NCBI GenBank assembly: GCA_030761205.1
Contig: JAULJL010000015.1
Location: forward strand, 11,475,501 to 11,539,500
Reading direction: 5' to 3'
DNA from: Fremontodendron californicum
Taxonomy: Eukaryota; Streptophyta; Magnoliopsida; Malvales; Malvaceae
Length of the DNA stretch: 64,000 nucleotides
In this document: one piece after another, positions 1 through 11,390 of the stretch
Layout: each line of letters starts with the position of its first letter
How positions within the stretch are numbered: the stretch's first letter is position 1
Made by a program: the position numbers and the translations under genes
Notes under the pieces: generated by a model
Databases searched by the model: none
Seen by the model: the letters and a program-made list of their open reading frames with translations, nothing else
Told to the model about the DNA's origin: nothing

Positions 1-1186
1 ATTTTTAAGCATCATGACATGTTTTCCACTTCCATGCATCTAATTAGGACGAAACAGATACACATTATAGCGAAACCGACACTGGCTCAATTAACACGCA
101 GAGAAACCAAAACGCATCCAGTTATCCTTCCTTTTTTTCCTGTCCAACAACCAAACAAAGCAAACATGTTTCCAAGCTGATTCAAGAACTTATGCTTACC
201 AATTATCTTCTTGCAGCCACCCAGAATTTATGCTGATATTTCTGCCAAAAAAACAAAAAAACAACCCCAAACCAAAAATAATTAGAATCATCCACAAAAA
301 ATATTAAAAAAATTGCTGAAATACCAACAAAGAAACAAAATACCAGATGACCAAACAAAAATATGTTTGGGTTCGATGATTTTCAGAGGAAGAGAGTCGG
401 GTGTGGGTTTGATATTTGGGGTTTCGGTTGTGCAAAAACACAAGGGTTAGGGTTTTTTAATCTGGGTTTCGGTTGTGCAAAAACACAAGGGTTAGGATTT
501 TCGAAACTGATTTAGGGTTCTAAACACAAGGGAATTTTCGAAACACAAGGGAATTTTCGAAACTGATTACAATGGGAGAAGCCAAATTTCGAAAAAAAAA
601 TGGGAGAAGCAAATATCGAAACAGAAAAGGGAGAAGAAAATTTAGGGTTCTAACAATATTTTCGAAACACCATAGAAAGGGAAAACGAACTGATTAGAAA
701 GGGGGAACCAAATTTTCGAAACACAAAAGGGGAAGAAATTTTAGGGTTCTAGAGAAATTTTTGTATCAGAGGGGGGAAGGGTTTTTCGAAACACCATACA
801 AAGGGAAAACGAACTGATTAGAAAGGGGGAACCAAATTTTCGAATCAGATTACAAAGGGAGAAGCAAATTTTCGAAACACAAAAGGGGAAGAAATTTTAG
901 GGTTCTAGATAATTTTTTGTATCAGAGGGGGGAAGGGATTTTCGAAACAGAGCTGGGGGGAAGGATGTATTAGGGGGAAGGGTTTTTTCGAAGTGAAGGG
1001 GTAAACCGGTTTCCCTTTTTTTTTTATTTCAACGGTTCAGATCTTATATTTATAATCTGACGGATACGATTCATCTAAGCTGATGGGAAGCTTACTGTAA
1101 AAAACTTATGTTAGAATTTTCCAGCTTAGGCGGTTACTGAAACCGCCGATAACAAAGTGTCAAGAAAAGTAATTTTTCTTGTAGTG
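1..1186. mobile_element. Terminal part of a CACTA (En/Spm-type) DNA transposon
   Basis: The stretch ending at 1186 reads ATTTTTCTTGTAGTG, the reverse complement of CACTACAAGAAAAAT, which is the hallmark terminal inverted repeat of plant CACTA elements. Just inside it (about 1131-1150) is a short inverted motif, GGCGGTT followed by AACCGCC, as expected of subterminal repeats. No transposase is visible. The other end and the 3-base target duplication lie outside the window, so the left limit is arbitrary. The assignment rests on the terminal motif alone. Confidence 0.6.
361..985. repeat. Irregular internal repeats within the CACTA end
   Basis: Short phrases recur many times: CGAAACACAA, AAAGGGGGAACCAAATTTTCGAA, and GGGTTCTAGAGAAATTTTT or close variants. 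Two blocks, about 660-775 and 785-940, are near copies of each other. Together they form a purine-rich imperfect tandem array just inside the element's end. No reading frame runs through it. Confidence 0.65.
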
Positions 1187-1869
1187 ATTCTTAATACTAA
1201 AATTAAAAAGCCGAAGTGAAGTTCACAAAACAGATAAATATAACAAAAAGTTCAAAGTGAATTTTCAAACTAGAACAAATTTCTAATCATTCTTTGTTTT
1301 TATTATTCTATTTAAAAAATGTTCTTTGTTGGCCAACTTCCTAACAGGCAAATAGGCTATAGCCTATTTGAAAGCCTATTTTTGCTGCTTTGAGCTTTTG
1401 CGCACTATTACTACCAAATCCAACCAATAAATTGGGAAAAAAAAAACACCATTTTTAGTCTGGAATGCCACTGATCCAATAATCCCCTTGTTGTTGTATG
1501 AGTTTAGCCCTTCAACCAAGAACTGTCGTGAGAATTACAGGCTAGAAGCATGGCAATTTGCTAGCCAAAGTGACATGCAAGACCTTGTTATTAACCTTTT
1601 GTAGGATGGTTTTTAAGTTTTTTTTCTTTTTGGCCATAGGACATATATAACCTTCATCTAGTTATAACGTGAAAGCTAATTGTTGGAAAGAAGTTTGAAT
1701 CTCGGAAATCCTTAACCAAACATGTCATCAGATTAGCCAATAATTGTTTAGGATTTTCAAGTGGCACTGAGCCTTTCAGTTGCACTATAAAATGGCTTCA
1801 AATTGAGAAGGAATCAGAACATACTTAGAAACTTACTAACAGAAAATAAAGGGAAAAAAAATTTGAAAG
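1187..1869. other. Intergenic sequence upstream of the polygalacturonase pseudogene
   Basis: AT-rich DNA with no supported gene. It would have held the promoter and 5' leader of the pseudogene that follows. TATAAAA at about 1786-1792 lies 80 bases before the old start codon and could be a relic TATA box. Confidence 0.4.
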
Positions 1870-2642
1870 ATGGAAGTGAAATTGAATATGTTGGCTCCAT
1901 CCTTTTTACTTCTTATAGCATCTGATGCTAAAGCACAGTCCAACAATGGCATTTTTGATGAGTTGGGGTGCAAAGGCAACTGGAAATGCAGATAGTATTC
2001 AGGCATTGATGGGTGCTTGGAAAGAGGACCATTGATCCTGAAAGGCCCTTGTAAATTTGTGAATATTCTTAGGAGGGGGATATATTTTTAAGCCAAGTGA
2101 TCCTGGAAGGCCCTTGTAAGGCTCCCTTGGAAGTTCAAGTAGAGGAAAACTGAAGGCCTCATCAGATCCTAGCAAATTCACTGAGCCTATTTGGGTTACA
2201 TTCCATCGAATTTGATCAGTTTACATTATCTGGTGCTGGAAGCTTTGATGGCCAAGGAATGGTTGATTGGGCACAAAATGATTGCAAAGAAAATTACAAG
2301 TGCAACAAACTTCCCGTTGTAAGATCCTAGGTTTTAAAAGTATCTTTAGCATTTTAATTAATTTAACAAATGATAATATAATACTAGTACTAACGATTTT
2401 GGCCACTTCAAAAAATTGACAGAATATAAGATTCAACTTCATCACCAATGCATTGGTCAGGGACATAACTTCATTGGACAGCAAACTGTTTCACATAACT
2501 TGTTGGAATGCAAAAACCTTAGTTTTGCAAATATCACCATCAATGCACCTGATGAAAGCACCAATATAGATGGAATTCATATTGGACGTTCAGTGGGATC
2601 AACATTACTGATTCAAAATTTTCTATTTACATGGATTTGCGG

Positions 2643-2813
2643 GTAAGTTTCGGATACAAGTATATATCCGACACAGATATGCTCAGTTTTTTTTTTTTAA
2701 GTTTTTTCATATATTTAGAGCATCATACTCTCATACCCTTGTTCGAATATGTGTCGGACACAGGTGTTGGATACGGGTATTTTAGGTAAAATGAAGAGTC
2801 TTGAGTAACGTAG
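2643..2813 (+). mobile_element. MITE family A, copy 1 (5' end degraded)
   Basis: It shows the family body (TCCGACACAGATATG, ATATTTAGAG, GTGTCGGACACAGG) and the right end GAGTAACGTAG. The left terminal repeat is missing or too diverged to see, and no target duplication is evident. It lies in the polygalacturonase pseudogene at the old exon/intron area just before the NDCISLAGG segment. Confidence 0.7.
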
Positions 2814-3297
2814 CCAATGATTGCATCTCTTGCTGGTGGTAGCCAGCAGATTTCAATATCGAGTAACTTGCAGACCTGGTCGTCATGGTATCACTGTTAG
2901 AAGTCTTGGAAACTATAACGATGAACCGATTGTTGAAATCACTGTTGTAAACTGCAGTCTCATCAATACATTGAATGGAGTGAGGGTGAAAACTTGGCCA
3001 ACTTCATCGGAAGGCATCGCATATTGAGGACATTATAATGCTTAATGTCAGCAATCCCAATACTTATCGATCAAGGATATTGCCCACATACTAAGTGCAA
3101 TGCAAAGGTAAAACATGTCTACACATTATATCACAATATTATTAGTATTAATATTTGCTTGTATGTTAAATCGAATTAATAGTGACTCACACGTCTATTG
3201 TTGTTGTTGTTGTTTTTTTTTTTTTCTCATTCTTCAGGCTCCATCGCTTGTAAAGATAAAGCAATGTTAGCTTTAAGAACATTCGGGGAACTTCAGC

Positions 3298-3488
3298 CCA
3301 TGTTACCCGAACTCGGATGTGAGTGTCGGATATGGATATGTGTCCGACACGGGTATGTTCAGTTTTTTTAAAAAGTATTTTCATGTATTTGGAGGATTTT
3401 TGGAGGGTCATATCTTCATATCAATTTTCGAATATGCGTCGGACATGAGTACTTAAAAAAAAAAAAATGAAGAATCGGAACAACATAG
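3298..3488 (+). mobile_element. MITE family A, copy 2, inside a pseudogene exon
   Basis: The left end CATGTTACCCGAACTC pairs with the right end, which ends GAATCGGAACAACATAG. A perfect 8-base target duplication, ACTTCAGC, is at 3290-3297 and 3489-3496. The insertion splits the coding phrase NIRGTSA/TQLAVKLAC of the polygalacturonase. Removing the element and one duplication rejoins the two parts. Confidence 0.9.
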
Positions 3489-3770
3489 ACTTCAGCAACA
3501 CAACTTGCTGTCAAACTTGCATGTAGCAGCGGTGTCCCCTGTGAAAAACTGGTGGTTGGTGACATTGATCTTTCTTACAATGAAACTGAAGTCCCTACTA
3601 CATCCGAGTGTTCTAATGTTTAGTCTACTATTGCTGGTAAACAAAATCCACCTACTGTGGCATCTCCATTTGAGGAATATTCAAGTTCCTTTAACCCTAA
3701 ATAGCACACTCCTTTTTTGCCCTTTGACAATGGATATATAGCTTGTACATAGAAGGCGAAGTTACCATTC

Positions 3771-4801
3771 TCCATGGACAGTTTTTTTTGCAGTTCGATT
3801 GGCTTTTGCAAGCTATGACAGAGCTGTCCTGTTTTGTTTGTAGCTGATAGAAGATTATATTGTTTAACAGTTAAGAAAAAAATGATCACCTTGTAAATGC
3901 TGATACTGCCATTCAGGCAACCATTTAACTTGGGGATGATGATTTCTAAAGAGCAATAAAACAAAGGAAACAACCAAACACATTTATGTTCATAGTTTCT
4001 GTCGTCCTCTAATTGAAGAACAGTTGTGCATGGTTTCTCTTCTTTTCACATGTATTATTATTAGAGCCATTACTAACCACAACCTGAAATCCTACTTAAG
4101 AAACTCAGTAAACTTAATTCACTAGTGTTGCATAAATTAAGACGAAATCAGAAGAATCTCCTTAGTTAATACCAAATTAATTGCTTTAGGCTTAAAAAAA
4201 GCACTTTAACCATAAAAGATAAGAGAATGGATTGCAGATACTAAAATTTGAACCTTACACTTGTTAGACACCACTCTTAAAAGTGACTACATGAACCTAA
4301 GCCCTGGTTTCAACCATGAATCTTGTTATCTGCATATGTACAATGTAAATATCACATATTAAGGCACCATAGAAGATCTTGAAAGATCAAGATGATTAGG
4401 GACACGTAGTCATGCCTAGGGTTTTTATTCGATTTATCTAAACATTCTCAAATAATAATAGCCAAACTGGTAAATAAAGGCTTTGCAACATTGAACAATA
4501 ATGAACAAAATTCAGAGTTACAAAAGCTGGCACAGGTAAACGAAATACCAGATATTAGACCTAAAGCACTGCAGGAAAAACGCCCAAGAAACAGGATCAC
4601 ATACCAGAAAAGAAAGCAATACAGCTTGCAAGGCCACTGCTAAGACCACAAAGAGTAATACAAAAAGGAAAGTAAGAAAACTAAAACTAAGTAGAGAACC
4701 ACTCTGTTTTTTTACACCAAGTTTCGCTAATTAAGTGGTTTAATACATACAAGCAGTATTTATTCCACAACTTTAATTTAGACTAAAGCGGCTTTTATAC
4801 A
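3771..4801. other. Intergenic sequence between pseudogene and DC1 gene
   Basis: AT-rich sequence without a supported gene. Its right end holds the 3' flank of the minus-strand DC1 gene. A segment at about 4228-4312 resembles another at about 53201-53300 (shared ATTTGAACC, TAGACACCA/TAGATGCCA and CATGAAC phrases), so it is probably an old dispersed repeat. Confidence 0.4.
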
Positions 4802-6655
4802 TCATTCACTATCACTACCATTATCACTATCACTGTCACTATAACTAGAATAAGAAGGGTTTATGCAGCTCCAATGAACAATATAGTTGCATCCATGCTC
4901 TAGACACTCAAGGGCTAGATCTTGACAGGGCTCACCACAGTCAACGCATTGGGGGTAGTAATAGATCTTCTGGACGAAAGTGAGAGGATGCGGATGATCC
5001 TCGCATATGTATTTACTTCCGACCTTGATAAATGGGTATTTTTGGAGAACACATTTGGGATGCATAGCATTGTCACAAATTTCACAATGATAAAACCAAT
5101 GCTTTGGATCTCTTTTTTTTCTTTCACAAATGTCACAATAATGATGTAGTGGATAGTCATTGTAATCTTGATAAGCAAGTGTCAAAGAATGTTTATCACA
5201 CTTATGCCAAGCAGTGTGTGGAAATGTAACACATCTCATATCCAAAGCAAACGTGCAATCCTTGCATCTGTATGCAGGTTTAGAACTTAAATCTTTACCA
5301 CAAGAACTGCACTTCCCTTCATACTTGTCATCAAAGAAGAGGTGATGTGGCTCATCTGCTTGATATGTAAAACTGTGAGATATTCCAGCACATCTAAGGC
5401 ACAGGACATCATCACCATCATCATCCAATTTATAAGAGAAACCACTACACTCATAACGACAGATACCACATTTAAAAATACCATTTGTGAGAAGACAGAA
5501 GGGCTTTGCAGCAAACCAAAGCCGACTCTTCCTCCGCAATTCAGCACAGGCTTTGTGGAGAAAGAAATCACACTGTGAACAATAGTAAAATGAGGATAGG
5601 ATGGGTAGCATGCACCCATCACAACGTTTATTATCCTTAATCTCATTGGCGAATGTCAAGTTGTGTTCATGACTAAAATGTATTATCTCTGCAGCTATTA
5701 CATCCTCCCCAACTTTGATTTCCTTAATAACACGAATGATGGAATCCCAAGATTTATCAGACAACAAATCGAAATCCTCAATTACATCTCGATTTTCTAG
5801 CTCAATTACGCCGTACGAATCCTTTTTCTCAATGGCACACTTGACATGGATAAAGAAATTGCAATCTGGTTGAGAACAATAATAACTCCCGTGCTCCATG
5901 TTTACTTTTTTATAACAGATTCTGCAATCCCAACTTCTAGAATCATGGTGGTCAATGCAGAGGAAAAAGCTGCGGGAAATGGGATGGTGATGGAGATTGA
6001 GTCTAATGTGGCGTGGCAATGAAATGCAGTCCTCATGAACTTGAATGTTGCATGTAGAACATATATAGGAAACATTATTTCCCTGGGTACCACATGCATC
6101 ACAACCGAATGAGTTATTTGGTCTTAATAACAAGGTGAATGGGTGTTCATGATGACTTTTATCTTCAATAATGGGTGGTGGCCAAGCACATTTGGCGTGA
6201 ATGTCAACATTGCAAAGAGAACAACGATAAAAAAATCCTTGCTGATTGCTTTGGCATAGGTTGCAAACATGGCCGTTCCTCTCAAACTCAAGCATAAGCT
6301 GGTGTTTGCGGTGGTAAGGGTGATTAATTTCAATGGGTAATTCAAGACATTTTTTATGGAAGAAAATTTGACAATCAAAACAAGCGTAAGAATCAATATC
6401 CACTAATGTGCTTGAACAACCGGAGCAGCGAAGATATCTAAGTTGATTATTATCATTTCCAATGAGAATCAAAGGATGTTGTTGGTGGGCAACATGGATG
6501 GTCTCTATGAAGTTTCCAGCAGTGTCGCGTGGAAGCAAAGCACAATTGATGTCAAGGTCAAATTCACAAGAAGAACAATGATAAATAAATCCCTTACCTT
6601 CTCTGTAGCAAAAATCGCAATACCCTGTTTTTCCTTCTTCATACGGTGAAAGCAC
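4802..6655 (-). CDS. DC1 (cysteine/histidine-rich C1) domain protein
   Basis: An uninterrupted 617-codon frame encodes a string of DC1 domains, plant-specific zinc-binding modules related to C1 domains. Repeated HxxHP(L/F), CxxC and CxFxLHxxC patterns occur along the protein, for example HQQHPLIL, CFDCQIFFHKKC, CSLCNVDIHAKC, HHEHPFTL, CSTCNIQVHEDC, CSQCDFFLHKAC, CEICDNAMHPKC and DHPHPLTF. The tail is acidic and serine-rich (DSDSDNGSDSE). It is a single exon, usual for this family. Such proteins are linked to stress, hormone and defence responses, but the role of this one cannot be read from sequence. The ATG at 6655 is only the first Met of the open frame. Homologous sequence continues upstream but in broken frames (next entry), so the product is N-terminally truncated or the locus is a pseudogene. 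Confidence 0.8.
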   Translation of the reverse strand: MLSPYEEGKTGYCDFCYREGKGFIYHCSSCEFDLDINCALLPRDTAGNFIETIHVAHQQHPLILIGNDNNQLRYLRCSGCSSTLVDIDSYACFDCQIFFHKKCLELPIEINHPYHRKHQLMLEFERNGHVCNLCQSNQQGFFYRCSLCNVDIHAKCAWPPPIIEDKSHHEHPFTLLLRPNNSFGCDACGTQGNNVSYICSTCNIQVHEDCISLPRHIRLNLHHHPISRSFFLCIDHHDSRSWDCRICYKKVNMEHGSYYCSQPDCNFFIHVKCAIEKKDSYGVIELENRDVIEDFDLLSDKSWDSIIRVIKEIKVGEDVIAAEIIHFSHEHNLTFANEIKDNKRCDGCMLPILSSFYYCSQCDFFLHKACAELRRKSRLWFAAKPFCLLTNGIFKCGICRYECSGFSYKLDDDGDDVLCLRCAGISHSFTYQADEPHHLFFDDKYEGKCSSCGKDLSSKPAYRCKDCTFALDMRCVTFPHTAWHKCDKHSLTLAYQDYNDYPLHHYCDICERKKRDPKHWFYHCEICDNAMHPKCVLQKYPFIKVGSKYICEDHPHPLTFVQKIYYYPQCVDCGEPCQDLALECLEHGCNYIVHWSCINPSYSSYSDSDSDNGSDSE

Positions 6656-6943
6656 AAGAAGAATAAGAGGGTGGCGGCGATGAAAGGATGTTCAATCTCC
6701 ATGGGTGCCTCTGCACATTTCTTATGGAGGTAAATAAAACCCGCACTCCGCGCAGCTAAAGCTTGGACCCAACACCTTTTCCTTACACCCAGCGCAGTAG
6801 TAAGTGTTGTCGCTTTGATTGTTTGTGTCTTCGTTGAACACTAGTGGATGCGTATGGCTTATGTGTTGAAGCTCCATCTTCCTTCTCTCTTTGCGTCTCT
6901 CCACTGGAGCTAGGCTAGTTATGACTTCCAGTTTTCTCACCAT
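6656..6943 (-). pseudogene. Frame-broken 5' part of the DC1 gene
   Basis: From an ATG at 6877 (MELQHISHTHPLVF, a typical DC1-protein start; a further in-frame Met lies at 6943) the frame encodes CAGCKEKVLG and CAECGFYL, then meets TAA at 6722-6724. The continuation HKKCAEAPMEIEHPF lies in another frame. From about 6680 the homology returns to the original frame, HRRHPLILLVLSPYEEG, joining the 617-codon frame. So one net insertion (+1 or +4) near 6727 and one single-base deletion near 6683 leave a segment of about 45 bases out of frame, with a stop. A sequencing error is possible, though two independent ones would be needed. Confidence 0.7.
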
Positions 6944-7809
6944 AGCAGCAAGTAAACGCTTGGATCGGATAACATCCCATCCCCTTTGGTATTCTTATTT
7001 CAGCCTCATATTTACACAAATTATAACTTTATAAATTAATATTTAATTATTTATTATTTTTCTATACTTTTATAATATATTTAAATTTTATTTAACATTT
7101 TAAAATTTTTAACTCAACAATATTTGATATTTATAGTATATTTAAAACCATAAAAAATATGATATTAAAATTTGTATATAATAAAAGTTATAATATATAT
7201 GATATTTATGAAATTAATAAATAATTAATAATTAATAAAATTATTTTTATATAAAATAATACTTTTGTAGATAAATTTTGAAAATTATTAATAAAAATGA
7301 TAATTTATATCAAATAATATTTTATTAAAAAATTGATAATAATATATTTAAACATATTGAAACTTAACAAATAATATTTGTTCACCTTTAAATAAAAAAA
7401 TGAAAAAAAAAAGAGTAAAGTAAAGTAACAAAATGAAAATTAAAAAAAAAATGGAAAAGTTAACAAAGAATAAATAATTTAAAAACCTTGAAGTAAAAAA
7501 TTAAAAATAAATTAATGAATGAAAAAACCAGCAATATAAATTTATTCAATCACCTAAATAATTACAAACCTTTAAAAAAAATAAAAAAAATAAGAGAAGA
7601 ATAAGGTGTAAATCAAAAATCCAAGTTATAGTGATTACAGTAACAGCAGCATGGTTATTGCTATATAAGTATATATTCTTGCTAAAAATAAAGCACAGCA
7701 CACTAACTTGTAAGGCTTCAAAAAAATGATGATTTTATAATGCACTACCTCAACCTGCAATGCTTTACACCTCAAAATTGAAACCAACAATATATATATA
7801 TATATTCAC
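6944..7809. other. AT-rich intergenic DNA
   Basis: Long runs of A and T, no reading frame of note and no recognised element. The first 60 bases are the upstream flank of the minus-strand DC1 gene. Confidence 0.4.
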
Positions 7810-8167
7810 TTATATTAGTGTAAAACTAAATTAATTTTACATATTTTCATAATTTTTATACGATTCATATTTGTTTAATCCGACCGTCGTATTTCATGTT
7901 CTATTTACGTAAATCATGCACGTCGAGTTTTAAGTAAATTAAAAATGTCTAACTATTTGTTTGATGTAAAAAATTTCAACTGTTAAATATTTATTGAAAA
8001 AGACAGTATTTTCGATTGATATGATAGAGATATCAGATCGATTCGAAATATTACGTGTACGATTAGTACAATTATATTGTTAAATCCAACGATTAGTTTG
8101 TTAAAATATAAATCATACAAAAAATTATAAAAATGTGTAAAACTAATTTAGTTTTACACTAATATAA
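7810..8167. mobile_element. MITE with long (about 65-base) terminal inverted repeats
   Basis: The left end TTATATTAGTGTAAAACTAA and its following 45 bases are matched, inverted and with a few mismatches, by the right end finishing TTTAGTTTTACACTAATATAA. The element is about 358 bases and non-coding. Target duplications are unclear because the flanks are simple AT sequence, so the superfamily is unassigned. Confidence 0.75.
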
Positions 8168-8716
8168 TTAAATCTCTCCTCTATATATATTTCAATAAAA
8201 AGTACATTTCAAAAATTCTTCATAAAAGCACTTCAATATGTTTCCTTTTGCTCTTAGAAAGGGCATCAATGTTTTATCTTTTTTCTTTAATCTGATTTCC
8301 CCATTCATTTCTTAAATACCCATTTAGCTACTTTGAATTTTTAATCTCAGTAGTACGGGGATCTCTACATGATAGACATCTATCACCTTTTAATAATACA
8401 CACATGTTTTATATTTGTTGAGCCGAACCTACTGTTACGAAGAAGTCAAGTATAAAAATATAAATAAACGTTAATTCCAGGCAAACCTTCCAATGACATT
8501 GAGAACATTCCCTCTGCTCATTCTTTCTGTTTATTTGGATAATTTTCTTAATTTTCATTGATTTAAGTATTAAAATACGTCTCGAAACTCAAATTCCAAC
8601 TCTGCTATGATATTTTTTGTATTCCACAAAATTAATTTATCCAATTTCAGACAGCTCGGCTCACCATCATCAACAGAATTGAAAATCTAAAGTTGTTATT
8701 TTGGCTGTCAAAAGAA

Positions 8717-8749
<33 letters not shown>

Positions 8750-9989
8750 AACTAAACCTCATCAAGCATGCAAATAATGACATTCCAAACTACCAGCACA
8801 GTCAAAGGAGTATTAGAGTTGGTACTTGAAACATGCTTCAATGCTTTAAGTCAACAAAAATTATGGAGGTGAGGAGACAGCCCAGAGCGAATAGCAAGAA
8901 AGAAGATGATCGAAAGATCTTTGGCTTTGGTTGAAAAAGAAATAAGATTACCATGAGAACTGAGAAGGGTTTTTGCTTTAGCAACTAAAACCAGTCGAAG
9001 ATTATTTTCATGTTTGGCTTCAGTTTTCTAGCTAAAATTCATTGGCTAGATCACAAATCTCTTACTAATAATGTTACTTGGGTTATTTGTTTATATTAAG
9101 TGCGACAAAATTAGTGCGAGTAAATCCTTTTAAGTAACAAATTATCTCATCTGAAATCATTTAAAGTTGCAAAATATCTCATTTTAGTGTCAACAGAGTT
9201 TTTAAACTTTCATAAATGAAATTAAAAGGACCATACATGCTCCTTTAAGATATTTAAAAAAAAATTAATATAATAAAAAAAAAATTTTCCAATTTCTTAA
9301 AACATTTATCATTTTTTAATAATTTATTTATAAAATTTAAAAACTTCACCAATAATATATATAGAAAACATACTCATTTGAAAATTATAAATGTCCATTT
9401 TATAAATAGGAATAACATTTTATACATGAGATATTTGTGTATAGCTTTCTAGCTTTATAACCTATAAAATTACTCCACTTAGAATTTTTTTTATATATAT
9501 AATTTTGTTAGTATTTCAAAGGGCTATTTTGAGAAAATTATATTAATTTAAAAAAAAAATTCAAACAAATATTAATAAATTAAAGTATACTAGTATGATA
9601 CCCGTGTTTCCGTTGGAGAAAAAAAATTTTGCTTTCGTTAGGATACTTTTAATTTTTTTTTAATAAATTTTTTAATTAATTTTAGTTTTATATTTTATTA
9701 AATAATAATTTTTTATTTAAATTTTTTAGTTTTAAATTGTAATAATATTAATATAATTATATTATGTTAATTACGAAAATTAAATTTATGATAATTATTT
9801 ATTTATAAATTACGTAATGCAAATGCATTTTCAAACGTTATTTATATGTATTTCTAAAAAATATTTAGACCTTGTTGTATATTTTTATTTATAAGAGGTA
9901 AAAAATAAAAAAAAATAAAAAAATTGTGATTTGTATATTATTCTCTCGTAGGATTGATTTTCTCATATAGGTTAGCAACAAGTTCATTT
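8168..9989. other. AT-rich intergenic DNA
   Basis: No supported gene. It contains the (AT)n tract listed separately. From about 9240 it becomes extremely AT-rich and low in complexity, leading into the tandem array. Confidence 0.4.
8717..8745. repeat. (AT)n microsatellite
   Basis: An uninterrupted AT dinucleotide run of about 14 units. Confidence 0.95.
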
Positions 9990-11040
9990 TTTCTTTTTCT
10001 TTTTAATTTTTTTACGAACAGATTGGGTACGAATCCTAAATCGACCCGCTAATCAATGTGCAGATCAATCCTTTTAAATACATCATTTAAAATTAAAATA
10101 ATTAATAAAATATATATTTTTTTTTTACTTTTTTCTTGAGTCGATCGGGCACGGATCCTAAATTGACCTGCGAGTCAACGTGAGGACTAACCCTTTTAAA
10201 TACATTATTTAAAAATAAAATAAAAAACTAATTAACAAAATAAAATTCTTTTTTTAACTTTTTTCCTTGCGGGTTGGGTACGGATCCTAGATCGACTTGC
10301 GAGTCAACGTGCGGACCAATTCTTTTAAATACATCATTTAAAAATAAAATAAAAAACTATTTTTTCCCGAACGGATCGAGTACGAATCTGAAATCGACCT
10401 GCAAGTGAACGTGTGGACCAACTCTTTAAATACATCATTTAAAAATAAAATAAAAGTAATTAATAAAATAAATTTATTATTTTAACTTTTATTCTCAAAC
10501 AGATCGGGTATGGATCCTAAATCGACCTGCAAATCAACGTGCAGACCAACCCCTTTAAATACATTATTTAAAAATAAAATAAAATAAAAATTAAAAACAT
10601 AAAACATAAAACTAAAACTAAAAATAAAAATAAAATAAAATAAAATAAAATTTTGATTTTGATTTTATTTTTTCGAACGGGTCGAGTACGGATTTTAAAT
10701 CGACCGAGAGTTAACGTGCGGACTAACCTCTTTAAACACATCATTTAAAAGTAAAATAAATTAATAAAATAAATTTTATTTTTTAACTTTTTTCCGTACC
10801 GATCTTAAATCGACTAGTGAGTCAACGTGCGGATCAACCCTTTAAATAAATCATTTAAAAATAAAAACTTTAAAAGTAAAAAAACTAAAAATAATTAATA
10901 AAAAATTTTAAATTTTTTTCCAAACGGATTGGATACGAATTTTAAATCGACTTATGAGTTACCGTACAAACCAACTCCTTTAAATAAATCATTTAAAAAC
11001 AAAATAAAACTAAAAAAATTTAAAACTTAAAACTAAAAAA
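9990..11040. repeat. Degenerate tandem array of about eight 100-180-base units
   Basis: Each unit has a moderately GC core (variants of GGGTACGGATCCTAAATCGA, then GAGTCAACGTGCGGACCAA) followed by CCTTTAAATACATCATTTAA and an A-rich spacer with AAAATAAAA motifs. Cores start near 10017, 10141, 10262, 10369, 10497, 10674, 10795 and 10921. Units differ mainly in spacer length. No frame is preserved. Confidence 0.85.
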
Positions 11041-11390
11041 ACTAAAAAAATAGCTCGACATGTGTTGAGCAAAAGAATTCGACACGTGTCAAGTATGACC
11101 ATTATAAATTTTTTATTGTATGTCATAAAAGAGGACAAATTTGTCATTGAAACATTTCAAAAATATATCTTGAGTCTCTAAAAACTAAAAAATCAATATA
11201 GAAGATTATTTGATTTATATAGATATATTTAATAAAGATTAATAATAAACATATATATTCAATTGAGGTTAAAAAACAAGTAAGTCAAAAATATATTGAA
11301 GAATGAAACATATTATCAAAAATCCTAAAGCACAATTTTTAAGTTTATTAGAAGTTTTTTTTAATATTTATTAAAAGAGTAGTAATCAGA

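Larger units (their letters stand above)
1870..3770 (+). pseudogene. Exopolygalacturonase (glycoside hydrolase family 28) pseudogene
   Basis: Polygalacturonases cut the pectin backbone and are secreted; close relatives of this type are pollen-expressed. An ATG at 1870 opens a signal-peptide-like start (LAPSFLLLIASDAKAQ), then the frame hits a stop after GNWKCR. Family pieces follow in shifting frames: LSGAGSFDGQGMVDW (about 2222-2265), LSFANITINAPDES with the hallmark TDGIHI-type motif (about 2518-2580), DCISLAGGSQQISIS (about 2820-2865), HGITVRSLGNYNDEPIVEI (about 2884-2940), and NIRGTSA/TQLAVKLAC in the last exon. Stops, frameshifts, a 22-base internal repeat (about 2033 and 2098) and two MITE insertions break it. 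One MITE sits inside the codons for GTSA. It cannot encode an intact enzyme. Family identity is secure; exact exon limits are not. Confidence 0.85.
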
